Assembly: GCA_963775825.1 (NCBI GenBank)
Contig: CAVZKY010000010.1
Location: 186,001-250,000, forward strand
Direction of reading: 5' to 3'
Length of the DNA: 64,000 bases
Source: Bog-532 sp963775825
Lineage (GTDB): Bacteria; Actinomycetota; Actinomycetes; Streptosporangiales; Streptosporangiaceae
The notes beneath the pieces were generated by a model. The model was not told where the DNA came from. It did not search any database and worked only from the letters and a program-made list of their open reading frames with translations. The position numbers and the translations under genes are program-made. Positions 44,786 to 53,881 of the stretch are shown in pieces; positions within the stretch are counted from its first letter, which is position 1; the number at the start of each line of letters is the position of its first letter.

Positions 44786-46944
44786 GCGTCGGCGCCAGGT
44801 CGGAGACCGCCGGCCCCGCCGCCGGGGACGCGGGCGGCAGCGGGCCGACGGCCAGCCCGCCGGATCCGGCCGGACGCCTGCTCGCCCGGCTGTCCGTGCT
44901 GCCGGCGCTGCTGGTGATGGCCTGGCTTCTGCCCGGTTTCCTGCTGCTGCTCACCGGCCGGTTCACGCCCGTGCTCGCGCTGGCGGGGTCGGTGCCGGTG
45001 GCGGTCGTGCTCGTGGTGCTCGGCCTGCGCTGGATCCCTGCCCCGTCGCCGCAGGTCTGGCGGGTGCGCGCGGCGGAGAAGGCCCACACGCCCTGGTGGG
45101 CGGTCGCCGGGGTCGTAGCGGTCGCCGTCGCCTTCGGCGCCGACCAGGCCGCCTACCATTCGCAGTTCATCATCGTCATGCGCGACCCCGCGTCCTACTT
45201 CCAGTTCGCGCAGTGGATCTCCCATCACGGGTCGCTGCCGATCCCGCAGGACCGTGCGGCGTTCGGCAGGTCGCCCAGCAGCGAGCTCGGCTTCAGCAGC
45301 TTCGCCTACTACCGGGTCGGGAACGCCGTCGTCCCGCAGTTCATGGCCGGGCTGCCGATGGTGCTGGCCGGCGCCATGTGGGTGGGCGGTGCGCACGCGG
45401 CCCTGCTCGCCGCCCCCGCACTGGGCGCCGCGGCCCTGCTCGCCTTCGGCGGCCTGACCGCCCGGCTGGTCGGCCCGCGCTGGGCGCCGCTGGCGGCCCT
45501 CGTTCTCGCGGTTTCCATGCCCGAGCAGTTCACCAGCCGGTCGAATTACAGCGAGCCGCTGGCCCAGATCCTGTTCCTGGGCGGGCTCTGCCTGGTCGTG
45601 GACTGCCTCAGCCGGGACGGGGCCCGCGGTGACCGGGTGATCGCGGCGATCGCGGGCCTGGCGCTGGGCCTGACCGTGCTGGTGCGCATCGACGGCGCCA
45701 GCGACATTCTGCCCCTGGTGCCCTACTGCGCCCTGCTGCTCGCCGGCCTGCGGCGGCAGGCGCTGCCGCTGATCGGGGGCGCGGGGGTGGGCGCGGCCTT
45801 CGGTATCGTCGACGGGCTGGTGTTCTCCCGGCCATACCTGGCCACCAACAAGTCCTCGCTGGAACTGCTGGCGGTGGCCACCGTGCTGGTCCTGGTGGTG
45901 ACGCTGGCCGCCTTGCCGGTGCTGTGGAAGCGCGGCCTGCCGCAGGTCAAACGGAGATGGCTGCCCAACGCCGCCTCGGCGCTGACCGTCCTGGTCGTGC
46001 TGGCGTTCGCCGTCCGCAACCATGTGCAGACGGTCCGCGGCCCGGCCAGCAAGTCCCTGATCCAGAGCATGACCGCCTACCAGAAGTCCAACCACCTCCC
46101 GATCGACCCGACGCGGACCTACGCCGAGTACAGCCTGCACTGGGTGTTCTGGTACATCGGCGTCCCGGTGGTGATCCTGGCCACGGTCGGCGCCGCGATC
46201 CTGGTGCGCCGGACGCTGCGCGGCCAGGCCCCGCTGTGGACGCTGCCGCTGGCCACGTTCGCGTGGACCATCGTGACGTTCCTGTACCGGCCGGCGATCA
46301 CGCCGGACCAGCCGTGGGCTAGCCGCCGCCTGGTCCCCGCCGTGCTGCCCGGCATCATCCTGCTGGCGGTGTGGGCATCCGCGTGGCTGGTCGGCTGGAT
46401 CCGCGAGCACGGCCTGGGCCGGGTGGCCAGCGGCGGGTCCGCGGTGGTCCTGGCCGCCGCCCTGCTGGTGCCGGCCGCGATCCCCACGTTCGGCCTCGGC
46501 ATCGGGCGGGGCGGCCCGGTCGGTTACCGGCTCACCGCGGACGGCCTCGCCTTCACCAACACCTACTGGGGGGAACTCGCCGCGGTCGACAGCCTGTGCG
46601 CGGCCATCCCGGCGAACTCGTCGGTGGTCTTCGTGGACGGGCCGGCCGCGGACCGCCTCCTCGAGGTGGTCCGCGGTATGTGCGGCCACCCAGCGGCGCG
46701 CATCACCCCCAAGCACAATTCCACCGTCGTCGGCCCGGTCCAGCAGACCGTGCGGTCCATCGAACGGGCCGGGCGCCAGCCCGTGCTGCTCGCCGCCTGG
46801 CCCTGGGAGCTGAAGCCCTACGGCGCCGCCGCGAAGCAGGTCATGACGCTGAAGACCGACATCGACATGAGCGCGCTGATGTTCGTGCCGCGCACGACCA
46901 CCCCGTACAGCCTGGACATCTATCTATCGGAGCCGAAACCGTGA
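44782..46944 (+). CDS. large polytopic membrane protein, probable GT-C glycosyltransferase
   Basis: 720 residues. About twelve spans, with a loop after span 3 containing YHSQFIIVMRDPASYFQFAQ and WISHHGSLPI. This resembles the first extracytoplasmic loop of GT39/ArnT-type lipid-linked sugar transferases. Later: SMPEQFTSRSNYSEPLAQIL, TPDQPWASRRLVPAVLPGII, and a soluble C-terminal domain (VVFVDGPAADRLLEVVRGMC). It overlaps both neighbours by four bases, forming a run of four plus-strand genes. Confidence 0.7.
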   Translation: MSVGARSETAGPAAGDAGGSGPTASPPDPAGRLLARLSVLPALLVMAWLLPGFLLLLTGRFTPVLALAGSVPVAVVLVVLGLRWIPAPSPQVWRVRAAEKAHTPWWAVAGVVAVAVAFGADQAAYHSQFIIVMRDPASYFQFAQWISHHGSLPIPQDRAAFGRSPSSELGFSSFAYYRVGNAVVPQFMAGLPMVLAGAMWVGGAHAALLAAPALGAAALLAFGGLTARLVGPRWAPLAALVLAVSMPEQFTSRSNYSEPLAQILFLGGLCLVVDCLSRDGARGDRVIAAIAGLALGLTVLVRIDGASDILPLVPYCALLLAGLRRQALPLIGGAGVGAAFGIVDGLVFSRPYLATNKSSLELLAVATVLVLVVTLAALPVLWKRGLPQVKRRWLPNAASALTVLVVLAFAVRNHVQTVRGPASKSLIQSMTAYQKSNHLPIDPTRTYAEYSLHWVFWYIGVPVVILATVGAAILVRRTLRGQAPLWTLPLATFAWTIVTFLYRPAITPDQPWASRRLVPAVLPGIILLAVWASAWLVGWIREHGLGRVASGGSAVVLAAALLVPAAIPTFGLGIGRGGPVGYRLTADGLAFTNTYWGELAAVDSLCAAIPANSSVVFVDGPAADRLLEVVRGMCGHPAARITPKHNSTVVGPVQQTVRSIERAGRQPVLLAAWPWELKPYGAAAKQVMTLKTDIDMSALMFVPRTTTPYSLDIYLSEPKP

Positions 46945-47885
46945 CCGCTTATCCCGATGGCCCCCCGGCCACCGCAGCCGCGGCCGACCCGGCGTCGGCC
47001 CCGTACGTCTCGGTCATCCTGCCCTGTTACAACGAGGAAGGTCACGTGGCGGCCGAGGTCGAGCGGATCTGCGCGGCCATGGACGCCAGCGGGTACCGTT
47101 ACGAGCTGCTCGCGTTCGACGACGCGTCCACCGACGGCACCCTGGCCTGTCTCTACGAGACCGCGCCCCGGTTCCCGCAGCTGGAGATCGTGCCGTTCCA
47201 CCGCAACGGCGGGTCCGGCACGGTTCGCCGCATCGGTACGCAGCGGGCGCGGGGCGAGATCGTGGTGTGGACCGACGCCGACATGACGTATCCGAACGAG
47301 CGGATTCCCGAGCTGGTCCAGATGCTCGAGAAGGACCCGGCCATCGATCAGGTCGTAGGGGCGCGGACCAGCGAGCAGGGCACGCACAAACTGCTGCGGG
47401 TACCGGCCAAGTTCGTGATCCGCAAGCTCGCCGAAGTGCTCACCAACGCCAAGATCCCGGACCTGAACTCCGGGCTCAGGGCGTTCCGGCGCGAGGTTGC
47501 GCTGCCGTACCTGCGGCTGCTGCCGCCGGGGTTCTCCTGCGTCACCACGATTACGGTCGCGTTCCTGGCCAACCAGCACGACGTGCGGTATGTGCCGATC
47601 GAGTACGCCAAGCGGGCGGGGACGTCGAAGTTCAAGTTCGTCAAGGACGCCTACCGGTACATCCTGCAGGTGCTGCGGATGGTGATGTACTTCAACCCGC
47701 TCAAGGTGCTGATGCCGGTGGCCCTTTTCCTGCTGGCGTTCGGCATCCTCAAGGGCATCTACGACATGGTCGTGCACCCGTTCTACTTCGCGATCAACAC
47801 GGTGCTGATCTTCGTGACCGGGATACTCATCGGCTCCCTTGCCCTGCTGGCCGATCTCATTGTCCGATCGAGAGGAGACGTCTGA
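46941..47885 (+). CDS. family 2 glycosyltransferase
   Basis: 314 residues from GTG 46941 (GTGA overlap). GT-A fold: VSVILPCYNEEGHVAAEVER, LLAFDDASTDGTLACL, RARGEIVVWTDADMTYPNE (DxD), LNSGLRAFRREVALPYL and two C-terminal spans (LMPVALFLLAFGILKGIY, NTVLIFVTGILIGSLALLAD). This is the architecture of polyprenyl-phosphate sugar transferases of the DPM1/GtrB type, which would supply the lipid-linked sugars used by the membrane proteins upstream. Confidence 0.88.
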   Translation: MTAYPDGPPATAAAADPASAPYVSVILPCYNEEGHVAAEVERICAAMDASGYRYELLAFDDASTDGTLACLYETAPRFPQLEIVPFHRNGGSGTVRRIGTQRARGEIVVWTDADMTYPNERIPELVQMLEKDPAIDQVVGARTSEQGTHKLLRVPAKFVIRKLAEVLTNAKIPDLNSGLRAFRREVALPYLRLLPPGFSCVTTITVAFLANQHDVRYVPIEYAKRAGTSKFKFVKDAYRYILQVLRMVMYFNPLKVLMPVALFLLAFGILKGIYDMVVHPFYFAINTVLIFVTGILIGSLALLADLIVRSRGDV

Positions 47886-47890
47886 CCGAC

Positions 47891-49228
47891 ATGGATTCCG
47901 GCGAAGCCAGTTCCCGTACCCGCATCACGGTCATCGGCGCTGGATATCTCGGGCTGACGCACGCGGCGTGCCTGGCTGAGTTCGGGCACGACGTGCTCGC
48001 GGTCGATACCGACGCCCGCAAGGTGGCGCAGATGGCCAGCGGCACCGCGCCGTTCTTCGAGCCCGGACTGCAGGAGCTGCTGCGTAAGCAGGTGGACACG
48101 GGCCGGCTGCGGTTCACGGCCAGCCACGCCGACGCCGCCCGGTTCGGTGACATCCACTTCCTGTGCGTGGGGACCCCGCAGGCACCAGACGGCTCTGCCG
48201 ACCTGTCGCAGGTCTACGCGGCGGCGGGCGCCCTGGCACCGCATCTGACCGGCCCATGCCTGATCGCCGGGAAGTCCACGGTCCCGGTGGGCACGGCCCG
48301 GGCGCTGGCCGCCCGGATCGCGGCCCGGGCGCCGGCCGGTACCGGAGCCGAGATCGTCTGGAACCCGGAGTTCCTCCGCGAGGGCGCAGCGGTGCAGGAC
48401 AGCCTGCTCCCGGACCGGATCGTTCTCGGCACCGTGTCGCCGCAAGCCGCAGCGCGGCTGAAGCAGGTGTATGCGGTTCCAATAGCCCGCGGCGTCCCGG
48501 TGCTGGAGATGGACCTGGAGACGGCCGAGCTGGTCAAGGTCTCGGCCAACGCGTTCCTGGCTACCCGGCTGTCGTTCATCAACGTTCTGGCCGAGGTCTG
48601 CGAGGCGACCGGAGCCGACGTGGTGGCGCTGGCCGGGGCGCTCGCGCGAGACGAGCGGATCGGCGGCCGCTTCCTCACCCCGGGCCTCGGCTACGGCGGG
48701 GGATGCCTGCCCAAGGACGTCCGTGCCTTCGCCGCGGTCGCCGGGGAGCTGGGCATCGGCTCGCTGGCGACGCTGCTCACCGAGGTGGACGCGATCAACA
48801 TGCACTGCCGGACGCGCACGGTCGAGCTGGCCAGGGAACTCGCGGGCGGCTCGCTGGCCGGCCGCCGGGTCGGTGCGCTGGGGGTCGCGTTCAAGCCCGG
48901 CAGCGACGACGTGCGCAACTCGGCCAGCCTGGACGTGTGCGGCCGGCTGGCGGCCGAGGGTGCGTCGGTGACCGTCCACGACCCCGTGGCCACCGGCAGC
49001 GCGGCGCTCGTCCGGCCCGATCTGCGCTACGCCGAGTCGGCCGTGGCGGCGGCCGCCGACGCGGACCTGATCGTGCACCTCACCGACTGGGAGGAGTACC
49101 GGCTGCTCGACCCGCACGTTCTCGGGGCAGCAGTCGCGCGGCGTAAGGTCATCGACACCCGGTCCGCCCTCGACGAGCGGCGGTGGCGGTCAGCCGGCTG
49201 GTCATTTCACGCCCTGGGGCGTCCCTGA
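47891..49228 (+). CDS. UDP-glucose 6-dehydrogenase
   Basis: 445 residues from ATG 47891. N-terminal Rossmann VIGAGYLGLTHAACLAEFGH, CVGTPQAPDGSADLSQVY, GKSTVPVGTARALA, NPEFLREGAAVQD, ELVKVSANAFLATRLSFINV, and the catalytic Cys in GYGGGCLPKDVRAFA. C-terminal LGVAFKPGSDDVRNSASLDV. Oxidises UDP-glucose to UDP-glucuronate in the cytosol. Ends the four-gene plus-strand run. Confidence 0.93.
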   Translation: MDSGEASSRTRITVIGAGYLGLTHAACLAEFGHDVLAVDTDARKVAQMASGTAPFFEPGLQELLRKQVDTGRLRFTASHADAARFGDIHFLCVGTPQAPDGSADLSQVYAAAGALAPHLTGPCLIAGKSTVPVGTARALAARIAARAPAGTGAEIVWNPEFLREGAAVQDSLLPDRIVLGTVSPQAAARLKQVYAVPIARGVPVLEMDLETAELVKVSANAFLATRLSFINVLAEVCEATGADVVALAGALARDERIGGRFLTPGLGYGGGCLPKDVRAFAAVAGELGIGSLATLLTEVDAINMHCRTRTVELARELAGGSLAGRRVGALGVAFKPGSDDVRNSASLDVCGRLAAEGASVTVHDPVATGSAALVRPDLRYAESAVAAAADADLIVHLTDWEEYRLLDPHVLGAAVARRKVIDTRSALDERRWRSAGWSFHALGRP

Positions 49229-49250
49229 GCCGCAGCACCGGCCGTCGGGG

Positions 49251-49286
49251 CAGCACGGCCGCGGTGGCTCCGCCGCGGCCGTGCTG
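49251..49286. terminator. strong hairpin between convergent genes
   Basis: A 14-bp perfect stem (CAGCACGGCCGCGG / CCGCGGCCGTGCTG) with an 8-base loop, 23 bases after the dehydrogenase stop and just before the convergent methyltransferase stop at 49296. Probably terminates both directions. Confidence 0.75.
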
Positions 49287-49295
49287 GCAGCCGGT

Positions 49296-50090
49296 CTACG
49301 GCTGCGATTGGCTGCCGTCAAGCCGGGCCAGGGCCAGCAGGCCGGTCCCGTTATTCGGGAACGGCCGCTGCGCCACCCGGAAGGGCGCGGTCCCCCAGCG
49401 GACGGCGGCGGCCGCGCGCCGGTCGTCGGACGGCTGGAGCAGCCGGCCCGACCCGGCGGTGCGCTCCGCAAGCGACATGGCTGCCGTTGCGGCGAGCCGC
49501 CGCCGGGCGATCAGGTTGCGTCCGGCTTCCAGCAGGTAACCGAGCGGAAAGCCATACTGGCGTACCTGTATCCCGGTGAAACCGCAGCCGGCCAGCAGGG
49601 CCGTCATCGCCGCGGGATCATAGCGGCGGAAGTGGCCCGCCAGCTCGTCGGCCGGGCCGTACCGGTCCTGGTGCGCGGGGACGGAGAGCAGCAGCCAGCC
49701 GGGGGCGCGCAGCCTGCTCGACCACTCCTTGACGGCGGCCGCGTCGTCGTCGATGTGCTCGAGCACCTCGAACGCGCAGACCAGGTCGAACCGTTCGTCG
49801 CCGAGATCCTGGACCGGGATGTTGCGGACCTCCCCCCGTCCGCCGGCCGCGCGGATCCGCTTGCTGGCTACCGCGAAGGACGCCTGGTCCGGCTCGACCC
49901 CCAGGTAGTTGTAGCGCTGGGCCAGCCGGGTACCCAGCGCCCCCTGACCGCAGCCGACTTCCAGCACGTCGCTGATTCCGGGCGGGAACATGTCCTTGAT
50001 CAGCTCGTAGCGGAGCCAGGCGTTAGGCGTGAGCGGCGCCAGCGTGCTGGTATCCAATGCTTTCCCCGTGTCCGTCGAATCGGAAGTCAT
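49296..50090 (-). CDS. class I SAM-dependent methyltransferase
   Basis: 264 residues from ATG 50090-50088. SAM motif VLEVGCGQGALGTRLAQRYN, then LGVEPDQASFAVA, DERFDLVCAFEVLEHIDDDA and LLSVPAHQDRYGPADELAGH, followed by HFRRYDP. The last blocks are shared with methyltransferases in polysaccharide clusters. Thirteen bases behind the glycosyltransferase stop on the same strand, so probably co-transcribed with it. Confidence 0.88.
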   Translation of the reverse strand: MTSDSTDTGKALDTSTLAPLTPNAWLRYELIKDMFPPGISDVLEVGCGQGALGTRLAQRYNYLGVEPDQASFAVASKRIRAAGGRGEVRNIPVQDLGDERFDLVCAFEVLEHIDDDAAAVKEWSSRLRAPGWLLLSVPAHQDRYGPADELAGHFRRYDPAAMTALLAGCGFTGIQVRQYGFPLGYLLEAGRNLIARRRLAATAAMSLAERTAGSGRLLQPSDDRRAAAAVRWGTAPFRVAQRPFPNNGTGLLALARLDGSQSQP

Positions 50091-50103
50091 CCGTGCCGCC
50101 TGC

Positions 50104-51240
50104 CTAAGACCGGGCGGCCGTAGCGGTGCCGCGGTCCGTGACCAGTTGCTGAATGAGCGGGAGCACGATCTGCTCCGGTATGAACTGCTCCCCGGCCAGC
50201 TGGCGGGCCTGCCGGCCAAGCCTAGCCACTTCGCCGCGGTCACCGGCCAGTCGCAGCAGGACCGCGGCCAGCGTATCCGAGTCACCGGGCGGCACCAGGA
50301 CGGCGGCCCCGTCCAGGGCCCGCCGCTGCGGCGCGGTATCCGAGGTTACGACCGCGCAGCCCGCGGCGGCCCCCTGGAACACCTTGTTCGGCACCACGCG
50401 GAGGGCCTTCTCACCGGCACCGAAGATGCCCAGGCAGACGTCGTGGCTGGCGACCAGGGCGGGCAGGTCAGCGGCGGGCACCCAGTCCAGCCAGCGGACC
50501 GCGTCGTTGCCGGCCGCCGCGGCCATCGTGGCGGCCTTGTCCTGGCCGTCACCGATCATGGTGACCTCGAGGGGCGCCCCGGCGATCTGCCCCAGCGTGG
50601 CGCCGATGACCGGAGCGCCCTGCAGGGGGGTGTACAGGCCGTAGAACACCACCCGCAGCGGCGCGCCGGTGTCGTCCCGCTCAGTGCCGTCCCGCTCAGG
50701 GGGCCGAGCCGCCACGTACCACGCCGATGGCGCGCCGACCGGTACGACCACCGCCCGCCCCCGGTGCCGTTCGGGCAGGCGGGCCAGATGCTCCTCGGTG
50801 TCCACTACAACGATGTCGGCGGCCCTCAGGGCGCCAGCGTCGATCATCTTCAGCAGGGCCTGGCGCGCGATCCCGCCCAGCCGCCGGTCCCGTGCGGTGT
50901 CGCTGGCCCCGATGAGGTGGTCGAGCACTATCGGCACCCGGCGGAAGATCAGCCTGGCCAGGTGCACGTCGAAGTGGCCGAGATAGCCGACCAGGACCAC
51001 GTCGGGTGCGGGCATCCGGCGCGCGTTCCGGGCCAGCGTCAGCCAGCGCCGGGCCAGCCGGGCCAGCAGGGCTGGAGCCCGCCACGGGTGCGCCAGCATG
51101 CCCACCCTGGCCGCCGTGTCGAGCCCCAGCGGCGCGTTGCATTCGGTCACGTCGATGCCGCGGGCCCGCAGGCCCTCGGCGATCGTGCCGATCCTCGGGT
51201 GCAGCGAGGTGTCATAGGTGCCAAAGAGCAATGCGCGCAT
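50104..51240 (-). CDS. family 4 glycosyltransferase
   Basis: 378 residues. GT-B fold: N-terminal FGTYDTSLHPRIGTIAEGLR, DVVLVGYLGHFDVHLARLIF; C-terminal RVVFYGLYTPLQGAPVIGAT, EVTMIGDGQDK, HDVCLGIFGAGEKALRVVPN KVFQ, where a Glu binds the nucleotide sugar, and AVLVPPGDSDTLAAVLLRLA. Transfers a sugar to a glycan or lipid acceptor in the cytoplasm. Confidence 0.9.
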   Translation of the reverse strand: MRALLFGTYDTSLHPRIGTIAEGLRARGIDVTECNAPLGLDTAARVGMLAHPWRAPALLARLARRWLTLARNARRMPAPDVVLVGYLGHFDVHLARLIFRRVPIVLDHLIGASDTARDRRLGGIARQALLKMIDAGALRAADIVVVDTEEHLARLPERHRGRAVVVPVGAPSAWYVAARPPERDGTERDDTGAPLRVVFYGLYTPLQGAPVIGATLGQIAGAPLEVTMIGDGQDKAATMAAAAGNDAVRWLDWVPAADLPALVASHDVCLGIFGAGEKALRVVPNKVFQGAAAGCAVVTSDTAPQRRALDGAAVLVPPGDSDTLAAVLLRLAGDRGEVARLGRQARQLAGEQFIPEQIVLPLIQQLVTDRGTATAARS

Positions 51241-51320
51241 GATTTCTCTAGCCTAGTATTTCGGTCGGCGCTATTGGCGCAAATCTCGCCACTGCCGGAA
51301 TCCAAAGTAAGGCTGTCGCT

Positions 51321-52343
51321 ATGCCAGATCGCCCCGCGATATCGGATCACCCGTCCGCGGCCGCCGCGGACGGGCGGCCCGGTAGCGAGGGCACCCGACG
51401 CGACAGGATCCGCGGCTTGTGGACGGTGGCCAGGCGGATCCTCACCGGCCGGCCGGTCCGCTGGGGATTCGCCGCGGCGGCGGTCGCGATCGGCGGCTAC
51501 GCGGTGGCCCGCCAGTGGGCGGATGTGCGTGCCGCGCTGGCCAGCCTCGGGATCCTGGTCGTCGCCGGCGCCATGGTCAGTGTCCTCCTGGCCATGCTCG
51601 CGACGATGCAGGTCTGGCGGGTACTGCTCGCCGCGCTCGGCTCGCCGCTGCCGGCCCGGACTGCGTCCCGGATCATGTTCGTGGGCCAGCTGGGGAAATA
51701 CGTCCCCGGATCGGTTTGGCCAATTCTGGCGCAGATGGAGCTGGGCACCGCACACCGCGTGCCGCGGCATCACTCGGCGAGCGCCTCGGTGCTCACCATG
51801 CTCGTGGCCGTGTTCACCGGATTGCTCACCGCGCTCGTCACGCTGCCTTTCGTGGCGGGATCGAAGCCCTACCTGTGGGCCTTCGCGGCCGCTCCCGTCC
51901 TGCTGGCCTGCCTGCACCCGAAGGCGCTCAATTACGTCCTGGGCCGGTTGTTCCGGCTGACCCGGCGGCCCCCGCTCGAGCAGCCGCTGACGGCCCGGGC
52001 CATAGCAGCCGCGCTTGCCTGGTCGTTCGGGTCCTGGATCTTCTACGGCCTGCAGATCTGGCTGCTCGCGACGCGGCTCGGGGCACCTCGCGGTACAGGG
52101 GCCCTGCTGGCCATCGGCGGCTTCGCCTTCGCCTGGAGCGTCGGTTTCCTGGCCGTGTTCGCGCCGGCCGGGGCCGGGGTGCGCGAGGTCCTGCTCGTGG
52201 CGCTGCTGGGCCCGGTGCTGGGCGTCGGGGCGGCCACCGCGGTGGCCCTGGTGTCCCGGGTGCTGACCACCGTCGGTGACCTGCTGGCGGCCGGCCTGGC
52301 GGCCGGGTACGTTCGCTGGCCGCGGAATCCAGCCCGACGTTAA
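51321..52343 (+). CDS. UPF0104/lysylphosphatidylglycerol-synthase-like membrane protein
   Basis: 340 residues, about eight spans. Blocks: QVWRVLLAALGSPLPARTAS, GQLGKYVPGSVWPILAQMEL and GGFAFAWSVGFLAVFAPAGAGVREV (given here in part: AFAPAGAGVRE-type motif near 270). Related to the N-terminal flippase domain of MprF and to YbhN; it lacks the lysyltransferase domain. In a glycan cluster a lipid-translocation role is likely, but inferred. Its stop is 11 bases before the rmlC start. Confidence 0.8.
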   Translation: MPDRPAISDHPSAAAADGRPGSEGTRRDRIRGLWTVARRILTGRPVRWGFAAAAVAIGGYAVARQWADVRAALASLGILVVAGAMVSVLLAMLATMQVWRVLLAALGSPLPARTASRIMFVGQLGKYVPGSVWPILAQMELGTAHRVPRHHSASASVLTMLVAVFTGLLTALVTLPFVAGSKPYLWAFAAAPVLLACLHPKALNYVLGRLFRLTRRPPLEQPLTARAIAAALAWSFGSWIFYGLQIWLLATRLGAPRGTGALLAIGGFAFAWSVGFLAVFAPAGAGVREVLLVALLGPVLGVGAATAVALVSRVLTTVGDLLAAGLAAGYVRWPRNPARR

Positions 52344-52353
52344 GGAGCGATAC

Positions 52354-52989
52354 GTGCAGCCGACCGGGATCGATGGCGCCTGGATATTCACGCCCCGGAT
52401 CTTGTCCGACAGCAGGGGGTCTTTCCTGGAGTGGTTCCGGGCCGGGGAACTCGCCGCGTCGCTCGGATACCAGCCAGAGGTCGCGCAGGCGAACTGCTCG
52501 GTGTCCCGCCGGGGCGTGATCCGGGGTATCCACTTCGCTGACGTCCCACCCGGCCAGGCAAAATATGTCGTCTGCGTCAGCGGCGCCATCCTCGATGTGA
52601 TCGTCGACGTCAGGATCGGCTCCCCCAGCTATGGGCGCTCGGAGGCGGTACGGCTGGATGACGCCGACCGGCGCGCGGTATTTCTCTCCGAGGGGCTAGG
52701 CCATGCGTTCATGGCGCTCAGCGCCGAGGCAACGGTCGTCTACCTGTGCTCCACCGGCTACACACCGGGACGCGAGCACAGCGTGAACCCGTTTGACCCG
52801 GAAATCGGCATCGCCTGGCCGGCCGGCGCGGAACCGGTGCTGTCCGGAAAGGATGCCGCCGCCCCGACGCTGCGGCAGGCCGAGCGCGACGGAATGCTGC
52901 CGGCCTACGCCGACTGCCTGGCCTACCGGGACCGGCTGCGCCGCACCGCCGACGGCGAGCACACGGCCATGGACGTCCAGCGCCGTTGA
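52354..52989 (+). CDS. rmlC: dTDP-4-dehydrorhamnose 3,5-epimerase
   Basis: 211 residues from GTG 52354, after AAGGAG. Cupin fold: IFTPRILSDSRGSFLEWFRA, SVSRRGVIRGIHFADVPPGQ (catalytic His region), AKYVVCVSGAILDVIVDVRI, SPSYGRSEAVRLDD, FLSEGLGHAFMALSAEATVV and YLCSTGYTPGREHSVNPFDP. Third step of dTDP-rhamnose synthesis. On the plus strand, convergent with rmlD at a 7-base gap. Confidence 0.92.
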   Translation: MQPTGIDGAWIFTPRILSDSRGSFLEWFRAGELAASLGYQPEVAQANCSVSRRGVIRGIHFADVPPGQAKYVVCVSGAILDVIVDVRIGSPSYGRSEAVRLDDADRRAVFLSEGLGHAFMALSAEATVVYLCSTGYTPGREHSVNPFDPEIGIAWPAGAEPVLSGKDAAAPTLRQAERDGMLPAYADCLAYRDRLRRTADGEHTAMDVQRR

Positions 52990-52996
52990 CCGGCCA

Positions 52997-53881
52997 TCAG
53001 CCTGCCGCCGCGGCCTGCCGCTCCCCGGCGGCGACTTCCGGGAGCGCCCGCTTCAGTGCCTGCTGCCAATCCGCGATCGGCGGCACACCTGCCCGGGCCC
53101 AGGCGCCGTGGCCGAGCACGCTGTAGCCGGGACGTGGCGCCGGCCGGGACAGTGCGGTGCCGGGAATCGGCCTGACCCGGGCCGGGTCAGCGCCGAGCAG
53201 CCGGAAAATCTCGCGGGCCAGCCCGAACCAGGTGGTCTGCCCGGAGCTCGTAGCGTGGTAGATACCGGGACTGGCCGCCGAATGGATCAGGGCGATGATC
53301 TGCCCGGCCACGTCGGCGGTCCAGGTGGGCTGGCCGTACTGGTCGTCGACGACCTCGACGGCCGGCTGCCGGCGCTCCAGCGTGATCATCGTACGGGCGA
53401 AGCTCCGCCCGTACGCCCCGTACAGCCAGGCTGTACGGACCACGTAGCCCGCGTCGGGCAGGCCGTCGAGCACGGCTCGTTCACCGGCCAGCTTGGTACG
53501 TCCATAGGCGGACCGCGGCGCCGGGATGTCCTGCTCGGCATAGGGCCGCTGGGCGGTCCCGGCGAAGACGTAGTCGGTCGACACCTGCACCAGGCGGGTA
53601 CGGCTGGCCTGGCAGGCTGCGGCGATGTTGGCTGCGCCGCCACCGTTGATCGCCAGCGCCTGGTGCTCGTGCGCCTCGGCGTCATCGACGCCGGTCCAGG
53701 CCGCGCAGTTGACGACCACATCCGGCCGGAAGGCGGCCAGGGCCCCGGCGACGGCAGCGGCATCGGTCACATCCAGGCCGGCCCGGTCCAGGCCCGTTAC
53801 GGCCTCCCCGCGGCGGCCCAGGATGGTGACCAGGTCACGGCCCAGCATGCCGCCGGCCCCGGTAACCAGCCACCGGATCAC
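52997..53881 (-). CDS. rmlD: dTDP-4-dehydrorhamnose reductase
   Basis: 294 residues from GTG 53881-53879, overlapping the rmlB stop (GTGA). WLVTGAGGMLGRDLVTILGR, VVNCAAWTGVDDAEAHEHQA, VQVSTDYVFAGTAQRPYAEQ, SAYGRTKLAGERAVL (Tyr-x-x-x-Lys), and RTAWLYGAYGRSFARTMI. Last step: reduces dTDP-4-keto-rhamnose to dTDP-L-rhamnose. Confidence 0.93.
   Translation of the reverse strand: MIRWLVTGAGGMLGRDLVTILGRRGEAVTGLDRAGLDVTDAAAVAGALAAFRPDVVVNCAAWTGVDDAEAHEHQALAINGGGAANIAAACQASRTRLVQVSTDYVFAGTAQRPYAEQDIPAPRSAYGRTKLAGERAVLDGLPDAGYVVRTAWLYGAYGRSFARTMITLERRQPAVEVVDDQYGQPTWTADVAGQIIALIHSAASPGIYHATSSGQTTWFGLAREIFRLLGADPARVRPIPGTALSRPAPRPGYSVLGHGAWARAGVPPIADWQQALKRALPEVAAGERQAAAAG

Noticed and set aside
44608..46716. 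Very long minus-strand open frame over the membrane protein genes
   Set aside because: Antisense of polytopic membrane proteins; Gln/Arg/Gly-rich with no domain, a known artefact in high-GC DNA.
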